DNA of 64,000 nucleotides from Jejuia sp. UBA6058 (GTDB taxonomy: Bacteria > Bacteroidota > Bacteroidia > Flavobacteriales > Flavobacteriaceae). This document shows, one piece after another, positions 8,558 to 15,162 of the stretch. The notes beneath the pieces are model-generated. The model was not told where the DNA came from, ran no database searches, and saw nothing but the letters and a program-made list of their open reading frames with translations. A program made the translations under genes and the position numbers. Each line of letters begins with the position of its first letter. The stretch's first letter is position 1. The stretch is from contig DIYI01000012.1 of assembly GCA_002428965.1 (NCBI GenBank), positions 221,892-285,891 of the forward strand, written 5' to 3'.

Positions 8558-8888
8558 TCAATTTATTTTTTCCAGCCCTATACTTTTCTACATATTCAAA
8601 GTATAATTCTAATGCTTTTTGTTCATTGTTATCGCATTCTTCTAAAAATGGAGTTTCAATAGAATTTAAAAGTTCAATTCCTTTTAGTTTCATAAACCAA
8701 TTGGTAAAACCATTTTCCCCAAAAAAAGCATCAGTCTTCAACGAATTCATATTCTCCGCCATTTGATAACCCAGTAAGAAAGTATTCAATGTCGAAATTT
8801 TGGCATCTCTTAAATACATACTGGGTCTTTTTCTTATTAAGTCTAAGATTATATTAGTTAGATTTCCATATTCCTTTAGATCATTCAT
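8541..8888 (-). CDS. Small cytoplasmic protein, immunity-like (RPSMYL motif)
   Basis: 115 residues, no signal peptide. The start region contains IRKRPSMYLRDAKISTLNTF followed by LLGYQMA. The R-P-x-M-Y-(L/I)-x-n-S-x-x-x-L-x-x-F-x-x-G-Y layout recurs in small proteins found beside polymorphic toxins. I cannot name the family. It is first in a two-gene unit with the overlapping lipoprotein gene at 8042-8557. It lies in the accessory pocket between mutY and ssb. Confidence 0.6.
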   Translation of the reverse strand: MNDLKEYGNLTNIILDLIRKRPSMYLRDAKISTLNTFLLGYQMAENMNSLKTDAFFGENGFTNWFMKLKGIELLNSIETPFLEECDNNEQKALELYFEYVEKYRAGKNKLNEIND

Positions 8889-8976
8889 TCTTTATCAAAT
8901 CTTTAAATGTCATGGTAGTCTGCTCAACTTTGGCTAACTGATTAATAAGCATAATATCTCTCCAAAATGGTCATAA

Positions 8977-9004
8977 TATCAAATATAATCAAATCTTTAG
9001 TTCA
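8977..9004 (+). repeat. 28-bp imperfect direct repeat, copy 2
   Basis: Partner of 7908-7935 (26/28 identical, offset 1069 bp). It sits just beyond the start of the 8541-8888 gene. Confidence 0.7.
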
Positions 9005-9079
9005 ATTCCTCCTTTGTTTTAATCACCTGCGGAAAATAAGTGACACTTAGTTTAATCCAATTAGCCAGCAAATAAACCC

Positions 9080-9168
9080 GCGTTAGGGATTGCAGCGGCA
9101 GCTTTTGGCGAGGCGCGCATCGAGCCAAAAATATTAGCGGAAAGCCCGACCCCTTGCGGGTAACGCCC
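9080..9168 (+). repeat. Dispersed structured element, copy A (GCGTTA...TAACGC)
   Basis: The element opens GCGTTAGGGATTG and closes TAACGCCC; the ends are complementary. Inside, TTTTGGC can pair with GCCAAAA, and the segment GAAAGCCCGACCCC is shared with the copies at 21537, 32887 and 63960. It is intergenic. It is possibly a structured RNA or mobile repeat of the type found in many copies in flavobacteria; Rfam Flavo-1 is a candidate I cannot test here. Confidence 0.75.
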
Positions 9169-9263
9169 AAAATATAAACACGTCATAAAATAGTCGCATT
9201 TTTTTATTAATTTTAGAACTATGAAGTTGGATTGCGTATTTTTGCGCTCTTAAAATTAAAGTT

Positions 9264-9710
9264 ATGGCTGGTACATTAAATAAAGTAATGCTAATTGGTA
9301 ATTTAGGTGATGCGGTGAAGATGCACTATTTTGAAGGTGGCGGTTGCGTGGGGCGTTTCCCGATTGCAACTAGTGAAACTTATACCAATAAGCAAACTAA
9401 CGAGCGCATAACCAATACCGAATGGCACAATATTGTGGTAAGAAACAAGGGTGCCGAAATTTGTGAGAAGTACCTAAGTAAAGGTGATAAGGTATATATT
9501 GAAGGCCGTTTAAAAACTAGAAAATGGACTGATGATAGAGGAAATGACAGATATTCTACAGAGATACAATGTACCGATTTTACGTTTTTGAGTACTAAAA
9601 AGGAAAGTGAGGCCAATGCTGCAAATAATGCTGCGCCTGTAACGCCTTCGGTTGGTGAACCTTCTTCTGAACCAACTATTCCTGAGGAGGATGACGATCT
9701 TCCATTTTAA
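9264..9710 (+). CDS. ssb: Single-stranded DNA-binding protein
   Basis: 148 residues: N-terminal OB fold (about 1-108; motifs TLNKVMLIGNLG, TEWHNIVV and GDKVYIEGRLKTRKW), a flexible linker of Ala, Asn, Pro and Ser, and the acidic tip EEDDDLPF that recruits replication and repair proteins. It acts as a tetramer on ssDNA. It lies 26 bases before gldE on the same strand, as in many relatives. Confidence 0.96.
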   Translation: MAGTLNKVMLIGNLGDAVKMHYFEGGGCVGRFPIATSETYTNKQTNERITNTEWHNIVVRNKGAEICEKYLSKGDKVYIEGRLKTRKWTDDRGNDRYSTEIQCTDFTFLSTKKESEANAANNAAPVTPSVGEPSSEPTIPEEDDDLPF

Positions 9711-9736
9711 CCTAAGTGTAACTAAAACCAAAGTAA

Positions 9737-11041
9737 TTGGATCCTGAACCCCCGAGTTTGCATTTTTTAATTTTGGCAATTGATATTTCAGTTGTTTCTG
9801 GTTTTGTACTGCTTTTTGTATTGTTGTGTTGTTCTGCTTTGATTTCTGGTGCCGAAGTAGCGTTATTTTCTATTACGCGCTCCGAAATTGACGACCACCC
9901 TGAGGTAGAAAGTAGACCTTTTAAAATTATTCTTCAGCTTTTAGAGAACCCTAAGAAACTATTGGCTACTATTTTGGTAGCTAACAACTTTATAAATATT
10001 GCAGTGGTATTGTTATTTGCGTACTTGGGTGATTTTATGTTTGACAATGTGGCTAACCCTACGGTAAAATTTATTTTAGAAGTTGTAGTCGTTACCTTTT
10101 TAATTTTATTGTTTGGAGAAATTTTGCCGAAAATTTACGCTAGTAGAAACAACCTGAAATTTGCGGGTTTTATGGCATATCCTTTAAAGTTTTTAGATGT
10201 GGTATTGTCGCCTATAAGCTTGCCTATGCGCGGGGTGACTTCTGGAATTCATAAAAAACTAGGGAAACAAAAGTCTAACTTAAGTGTAGACCAATTATCG
10301 CAAGCCTTAGAACTAACGGATGAAGACGACACATCTAAAGAAGAAAAGAAAATTTTAGAAGGCATCGTGTCTTTTGGAAACACAGATACTAAGCAAGTAA
10401 TGCGCCCGCGTATTGATATTTTTGCCTTAAATATCGAGCAAAAATATGCTGAAATTATTCCTGAAATTATTGAAAATGGCTATTCTAGAATTCCTGTATA
10501 TGAGGAAAGTGTAGACCAAATAAAAGGGATTTTGTATGTGAAGGATTTGTTGCCCCATATTGATAAAAAACAATTTAATTGGACCAAATTAATTCGTGAG
10601 CCTTTCTTTGTACCAGAGAATAAAAAGCTAGATGATTTAATGGCAGAATTTCAAGAGAAAAAGGTGCATTTAGCCGTTGTGGTTGATGAGTATGGCGGAA
10701 CTTCAGGCTTAATTTCTTTGGAAGATATTATTGAGGAAATAGTGGGTGATATTAGTGATGAGTTTGATGATGAAGACATTAACTACTCTAAACTGGACGA
10801 TAAGAATTATGTGTTTGAAGGTAAAACGGCCTTAAAGGATTTTTATAAGGTTATTAAACTGGAAGACGACTCAATTTTTGAAGATGAAAAGGGCGAAGCT
10901 GAAACTATTGCTGGTTTTGTTTTAGAGATTTCAGGGAGCTTTCCGAAATTGCAATCTAAAATATTTTTCAGAGATTACGTTTTCACTATAGAGGCTATGG
11001 ATAAAAAGAGAATTAAACGTGTAAAGGTGACCATTAATTAA
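9737..11041 (+). CDS. gldE: Gliding-motility protein GldE (CBS/CorC-HlyC membrane protein)
   Basis: 434 residues. An N-terminal DUF21 membrane domain with about three to four hydrophobic segments (roughly residues 15-50, 75-100, 108-130) is followed by two CBS domains (about 205-325) and a C-terminal CorC/HlyC-associated domain. The start is a TTG giving MDPEPPS, the usual GldE beginning. GldE is known from Flavobacterium as linked to gldD and able to support gliding/T9SS function partly in its place. The gldD start follows 1 base after the gldE stop. Confidence 0.9.
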   Translation: MDPEPPSLHFLILAIDISVVSGFVLLFVLLCCSALISGAEVALFSITRSEIDDHPEVESRPFKIILQLLENPKKLLATILVANNFINIAVVLLFAYLGDFMFDNVANPTVKFILEVVVVTFLILLFGEILPKIYASRNNLKFAGFMAYPLKFLDVVLSPISLPMRGVTSGIHKKLGKQKSNLSVDQLSQALELTDEDDTSKEEKKILEGIVSFGNTDTKQVMRPRIDIFALNIEQKYAEIIPEIIENGYSRIPVYEESVDQIKGILYVKDLLPHIDKKQFNWTKLIREPFFVPENKKLDDLMAEFQEKKVHLAVVVDEYGGTSGLISLEDIIEEIVGDISDEFDDEDINYSKLDDKNYVFEGKTALKDFYKVIKLEDDSIFEDEKGEAETIAGFVLEISGSFPKLQSKIFFRDYVFTIEAMDKKRIKRVKVTIN

Positions 11042-11042
11042 T

Positions 11043-11633
11043 ATGAAGTTTAGAATTGTTTTTTTATTGGTGTTAGTTAGTGTATTATGGTCTTGTGGTG
11101 ATGAAGATTATGTCCCTAAACCCAAAGCGTATTTACGATTGGAATACCCAAAAGCCACATATAGCGTACAAGATTTACCAAGTATACCTTTGTCTTTTGA
11201 ACTAAATAATTTGGTGGATGCTGTTAAAGTGAAATCATTAAAAAGCTCTACAGAAAGTTATGGTTTAAATTTAGACTATCACCCTTTAAAAGCCACAATT
11301 TTCTTGACTTATAAAGCGATTGACGGTGATGAAAAAAATTTAAACGCCTTTTTAAGAGATGCGCAAAAATTGACTTTAGAGCATACTAAGAAAGCAGATG
11401 AAATTCCTGTTTATCCTTATCAAAACGCAGACCGTAAAGTTTATGGTGTTTTATCAGAAGTAAAAGGGAATGCTGCTTCACCTGCACAATTTTATGTTAC
11501 CGACAGTGTGAATCATTTTTTGACGGGTTCTTTATACTTTAAAGCGAAACCTAATTACGATTCTATATTACCCGCTGCAAATTATTTGCAGAAGGATATT
11601 CAGCGTATTATGGAGACTGTTGAATGGAAATAA
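11043..11633 (+). CDS. gldD: Gliding-motility lipoprotein GldD
   Basis: 196 residues with lipoprotein signal MKFRIVFLLVLVSVLWSCGD (Cys18). The motif KPKAYLRLEYPKATY directly after the lipobox is characteristic of GldD. It is needed for gliding motility and type IX secretion in Flavobacterium johnsoniae. It is co-transcribed with gldE (1-base gap). No other gld, spr or por gene is in this window. Confidence 0.92.
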   Translation: MKFRIVFLLVLVSVLWSCGDEDYVPKPKAYLRLEYPKATYSVQDLPSIPLSFELNNLVDAVKVKSLKSSTESYGLNLDYHPLKATIFLTYKAIDGDEKNLNAFLRDAQKLTLEHTKKADEIPVYPYQNADRKVYGVLSEVKGNAASPAQFYVTDSVNHFLTGSLYFKAKPNYDSILPAANYLQKDIQRIMETVEWK

Positions 11634-11651
11634 ATCTTCAGCTTTTTGTCA

Positions 11652-11856
11652 CCCTGAACTCGTTTCAGGGTCTAATTGAGATGCTGAAATACTGAAACCA
11701 GTTCAGCACGGGCAAGTTCAGCATGTCAACCTTGGGCAATAAAAAAGCTTCCCATTTCTGAGAAGCTTTAAAAATTATCAACACTTAATTTAAAAAACAC
11801 TCAGCGCTTTTGCGCTGATTCCTTTTCAATTGTCATTCCAGCGAATGCGGGAATCT
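11652..11856. repeat. Cluster of short palindromic dispersed repeats
   Basis: Three units lie between gldD and the convergent metal-binding gene. First, CCCTGAA/TTCAGGG at 11652-11670. Second, ATGCTGAA (11681) with TTCAGCAT (11717-11724). Third, a TGTCATTCC...GGGAATCT unit at 11831-11856, in inverse orientation to a similar unit at 27031-27058. A further 18-base palindrome TCAGCGCTTTTGCGCTGA is at 11801-11818. Confidence 0.6.
11744..11776 (+). terminator. Terminator after gldD
   Basis: AAAGCTTC (11744-11751) pairs with GAAGCTTT (11762-11769), flanked by an A run and followed by AAAAATT; the A-rich left flank makes it usable in the opposite direction too. Confidence 0.65.
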
Positions 11857-11883
11857 AAATCTTGAGACTTAAAGTTTTAACTA

Positions 11884-12267
11884 TTATTTGGAAAAAACCT
11901 CAACGGTTTTCATATCAACCACCTTATAAATATTTGCCACACTAGTTACAGTGTTTTCCAAAGCATTTGCGTTTACTTTAGCCTCATCATATTCTACCAT
12001 AGCCAATTCTTTTTCAAAATCAACTTTGGCGAATTTTACGCCTTCCATTTTGGCTATTTTCTTTTCAATAGTTGCGGCACAACCCATAGCACAAGTCATT
12101 CCTTTCACAGTAAATTCTGCTTTAGCATAAGTAGCATTTGGATCTAACTCTTTTTTGGCAGTAGAAACTTCTACATCTACAGTTTTAACTTCTGGTTGTT
12201 TTTCGTTTTTACAACTCATTATTAAAGTTACCAAACAGACACCTAATATATATTTTATTGCTCTCAT
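11884..12267 (-). CDS. Lipoprotein with a heavy-metal-associated (HMA) domain
   Basis: 127 residues: signal with lipobox LIMSCKN (Cys19), a short linker, then an HMA fold (about 50-118) of the beta-alpha-beta-beta-alpha-beta type. The metal motif reads GMTCAMGC, i.e. C-x3-C rather than the classic C-x2-C. It would bind Cu or another soft metal on the periplasmic side of a membrane. No P-type ATPase or regulator is adjacent. It ends facing gldD across a repeat-rich spacer. Confidence 0.85.
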   Translation of the reverse strand: MRAIKYILGVCLVTLIMSCKNEKQPEVKTVDVEVSTAKKELDPNATYAKAEFTVKGMTCAMGCAATIEKKIAKMEGVKFAKVDFEKELAMVEYDEAKVNANALENTVTSVANIYKVVDMKTVEVFSK

Positions 12268-12364
12268 AATTCTTGTTTAAAACTTTGTGGTACAAAATTA
12301 CTAATTCTTGCTATTTATTGCTTTAAAAGTGACACTTTTGTGATAAAAATAACATTGCTTTAAA

Positions 12365-13246
12365 ATGCCTGCAAACTCCTTAAAATGGATCTATCTTGTA
12401 GTACTTTCATTAATTTGGGGCAGTTCCTTTATACTCATAAAAAAAGGTTTAGTTGGCTTACCACCTGTGCAGCTTGGAGCCATTCGTATCATTTTTACAG
12501 CAATCTTCTTATTTATTGTAGCATTTAAACGTGTAAAATCTATTGCATTAAGAGATTGGAAATGGGTAATTTTAACAGGGTTATTAGGCACTTTCTTTCC
12601 GTCATTTCTGTTTGCTTTTGCTGAAACCGAAATAGATAGTGCAGTGGCTTCAATTTTAAATTCACTGGTTCCACTGAATACTATTGTTTTGGGCTTTTTT
12701 GTCTTTAAATTAAAATCTACTAAGCGACAGGTTTTAGGCGTTTTTATTGGCTTATTAGGCACATTATTATTGATTCTTAACGGGGCATCCATCAATCCAG
12801 ACCAGAATTACTTGTATGTTGCATTTGTTATCATTGCTACATTTATGTATGCTGCTAGTGTTAATATATTGAAACGCCACTTGCAACATATGCCTGCTTT
12901 AACCATTGCTATTGGTAATTTTGCAGCAATAGTAATTCCTGCACTGGTTATTTTAATCTTTTCCGGTTTCTTTAAAGCCGAAGTTTTACAAGCACCAACT
13001 TTAAAACCTGCAATATTATACATGATAATTCTATCGCTTGTAGGAACTGCTTTTGCAAAAGTGTTGTTTAATAAATTAGTTCAAATAGCAACACCAGTTT
13101 TTGCGTCTTCTGTAACTTATTTGATGACTGTGGTTGCTGTTTTTTGGGGAATTTTAGACGGTGAGCATTTTGGCCTTTTTCAAGCTGTTGCTACGGTAAT
13201 TATCTTCGTTGGCGTGTATTTAGCCAATAAAAGAAAGGCTAATTAA
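12365..13246 (+). CDS. EamA-type drug/metabolite (DMT) transporter
   Basis: 293 residues with about ten hydrophobic segments arranged as two EamA repeats (about 8-140 and 150-290). The first opens with the family-typical LVVLSLIWGSSFILIKKGL, the second with YVAFVIIATFMYAAS. It is an inner-membrane exporter or permease of unknown substrate. It is divergent from the HMA lipoprotein and monocistronic. Confidence 0.9.
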   Translation: MPANSLKWIYLVVLSLIWGSSFILIKKGLVGLPPVQLGAIRIIFTAIFLFIVAFKRVKSIALRDWKWVILTGLLGTFFPSFLFAFAETEIDSAVASILNSLVPLNTIVLGFFVFKLKSTKRQVLGVFIGLLGTLLLILNGASINPDQNYLYVAFVIIATFMYAASVNILKRHLQHMPALTIAIGNFAAIVIPALVILIFSGFFKAEVLQAPTLKPAILYMIILSLVGTAFAKVLFNKLVQIATPVFASSVTYLMTVVAVFWGILDGEHFGLFQAVATVIIFVGVYLANKRKAN

Positions 13247-13401
13247 ATAGAGTTTCTTTCTTTTAAATTATTAAAATTCGATTTTTTTTACGAAATTTAA
13301 GAAGCAAAATCTTTACAAACGGACTAAACCTAGCTGCTTTTCGTATGTGTTTTTTGAGGCATGGTGCTTCAAGATACTTAAAGCGTTTAACACTCAAACA
13401 A

Positions 13402-13851
13402 ATGAAAAATTTAGTCCTTCCCATCCGTTTTGGTCTTGTTACCAGTGCAGTTTTAATTGCTTACTTTTTAGTGCTTGCACTCTTTGGAAAACACACTAAT
13501 CCTGCGTTTAGCTTGGTAAATGCAGCCATTACACTTTTTGGTATTTATGAAGCTATTAAAATAAGTAAACTGCAATTTCCTGAGACATTCTCTTATGGCG
13601 AAGGGTTTAAAATTGGCGTAGTTACAGGCTCTATTGCTACATTGGTGTTTACCATATTCTTTTTAGTCTACGCCACCGAAATAAATGCTGAATTTCTACC
13701 TGTATTATTAGATAATATGAACTGGGGATTTAAATCTCACGTTGGTTTAATCGTATTTATTGTCGCCATCATGGGTTTATCTACTACATTGGTATCTTCT
13801 CTTACTGTTATGCAATTATTTAAAACTAGTAACAATTTTGTTCAAAACTAG
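13402..13851 (+). CDS. DUF4199-type membrane protein
   Basis: 150 residues from the ATG at 13402, which I prefer over the upstream ATG at 13345 because it gives a standard MKNLVLPIRFGLVTS membrane start. Four hydrophobic helices are visible (about 8-28, 36-50, 67-90, 110-135), with the polar FSYGEGFKIG segment between helices 2 and 3 typical of DUF4199. Function unknown. It is upstream of, but separately promoted from, rplU. Confidence 0.75.
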   Translation: MKNLVLPIRFGLVTSAVLIAYFLVLALFGKHTNPAFSLVNAAITLFGIYEAIKISKLQFPETFSYGEGFKIGVVTGSIATLVFTIFFLVYATEINAEFLPVLLDNMNWGFKSHVGLIVFIVAIMGLSTTLVSSLTVMQLFKTSNNFVQN

Positions 13852-13893
13852 TGGTGTTAAGCCTTCTTTTTGTTTCAATAACCCTTTAAAACG

Positions 13894-13924
13894 TTTGTAG
13901 ATTAATTAATTAGAACTATATTTG
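13894..13924 (+). promoter_or_regulatory. Promoter of the rplU-rpmA operon
   Basis: TTTG at 13894-13897 (-33) and TATATTTG at 13917-13924 (-7) with a 19-base spacer are a near-perfect Bacteroidota promoter, 60 bases before the rplU start. Confidence 0.75.
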
Positions 13925-13985
13925 CACCCGCTTAAGAAGAATCTTAGGTATTAAAATTCAAATTAATTAATAAAAACGTTACGCT

Positions 13986-14645
13986 ATGTACGCAGTTGTA
14001 GAGATAGCAGGGCATCAATTTAAAGTTGAAAAAGACCAAAAAGTTTTTGTTAATCGTTTACAAACAGAAGAAGGTAAGAAAGTTTCTTTCGATAACGTTC
14101 TTTTAATTGGAGATGGTGACAAAGTAACTGTAGGCGCCCCAGCTATAAACGGTGCTCAAGTAGGAGCAAAAGTCGTTAAGCACCTTAAAGGAGATAAGGT
14201 GATAGTTTTCAAAAAGAAACGAAGAAAAGGTTACCGTGTTAAAAACGGTCACCGTCAAGCACTAACTGAATTAGTAATAGAAAGTATTGTAGCTTCAGGA
14301 GCTAAAAAAGCAGCTCCAAAGAAAGAAGCTAAAAAGGCTGAACCAAAAGTAGCTGCTCCAAAAGCAGAAGCTAAACCAGCGGCAAAAAAGGCTACTGGAA
14401 AAGCTGATGATTTAAAGAAGATTGAAGGTATTGGTCCAAAAATCGCTTCAACTTTAGTTGAGGCTGGTATAGCGACTTACGCTGATTTAGCGGCTGCTAA
14501 ACCAGAAGCAATTTCAGAAATCATTGCAAATGTTCGTGGCAATCATGTTACCGATACTTGGCCAGCACAAGCTAAATTAGCTGCTGAAGGTAAGTGGGAT
14601 GAACTTAAAAAATGGCAAGACGAATTAGACGGTGGTAAAGCATAA
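13986..14645 (+). CDS. rplU: Ribosomal protein bL21 with C-terminal HhH extension
   Basis: 219 residues; normal bL21 is about 100. Residues 1-104 are a complete bL21 (start MYAVVEIAGHQFKV, basic loop FKKKRRKGYRVKNGHRQ at 75-91). A Lys/Ala/Pro-rich linker follows (about 106-140), then a helix-hairpin-helix-like domain (DDLKKIEGIGPKIASTLVEA at 141-160 and on to about 219). The linker resembles those of other tethered domains. It forms part of the large subunit; the extension's job is unknown but HhH folds often bind nucleic acid. It is followed by rpmA. Confidence 0.95.
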   Translation: MYAVVEIAGHQFKVEKDQKVFVNRLQTEEGKKVSFDNVLLIGDGDKVTVGAPAINGAQVGAKVVKHLKGDKVIVFKKKRRKGYRVKNGHRQALTELVIESIVASGAKKAAPKKEAKKAEPKVAAPKAEAKPAAKKATGKADDLKKIEGIGPKIASTLVEAGIATYADLAAAKPEAISEIIANVRGNHVTDTWPAQAKLAAEGKWDELKKWQDELDGGKA

Positions 14646-14683
14646 GCTTTTCATCAAGTTTAAAAATATAAAATCGAAATAAA

Positions 14684-14944
14684 ATGGCACATAAAAAAGG
14701 AGTCGGAAGTTCGAAAAACGGTAGAGAATCAGAATCGAAACGCTTAGGTGTTAAGATTTTTGGTGGTCAAGCAGCAGTTGCTGGAAACATTATCGTTAGA
14801 CAAAGAGGAAACACGCATCACCCAGGTGAAAATGTGTATTCTTCTAAAGATCATACATTACACGCCAAAATTGATGGTATCGTAAAATTCACGAAGAAAA
14901 AAGACAACAAGTCTTATGTTTCTATAGTGCCTTTTGAGGCTTAA
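14684..14944 (+). CDS. rpmA: Ribosomal protein bL27
   Basis: 86 residues, normal length. It starts MAHKKGVGSSKNGRESESKR, with no Firmicutes-type cleavable N-terminal extension, and contains the conserved GNIIVRQRG segment. It sits near the peptidyl-transferase centre of the ribosome. It is 38 bases after rplU and is followed by a strong terminator. Confidence 0.97.
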   Translation: MAHKKGVGSSKNGRESESKRLGVKIFGGQAAVAGNIIVRQRGNTHHPGENVYSSKDHTLHAKIDGIVKFTKKKDNKSYVSIVPFEA

Positions 14945-14967
14945 AACATAGTTTCTTTAAAACAATA

Positions 14968-15001
14968 AAAGTCCTTTCTGTAACAGAAAGGACTTTTTTT
15001 A
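14968..15001 (+). terminator. Terminator of rplU-rpmA
   Basis: AAGTCCTTTCTG pairs with CAGAAAGGACTT around a short loop, followed by a T run; a textbook intrinsic terminator. Confidence 0.92.
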
Positions 15002-15162
15002 TGCATAAACCTCAAATGTTTATTCAACTTTTATTAATTGTTAACTCAATTTAAAATCAGGCGAGTTTTCACCCCATATATAACGTAAGCTTAAAAATCA
15101 ATTAAAGTGCTTCATAATGGTCTTTTGTTATTTCGTATGAATAACTAATCGACAATTTAATT

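Larger units (their letters stand above)
8889..9263. other. Gene-free stretch between the accessory pocket and ssb
   Basis: 375 bases with no convincing gene. It contains one arm of a direct repeat (8977-9004), one copy of the dispersed GCGTTA...TAACGC element (9080-9168), and just before ssb a TATTTTTG (9237-9244) that could be a -7 promoter element for ssb. Confidence 0.7.

Noticed and set aside
12391..12795. 134-residue minus-strand frame opposite the DMT transporter
   Set aside because: Antisense to clear transmembrane repeats; no start context or promoter.
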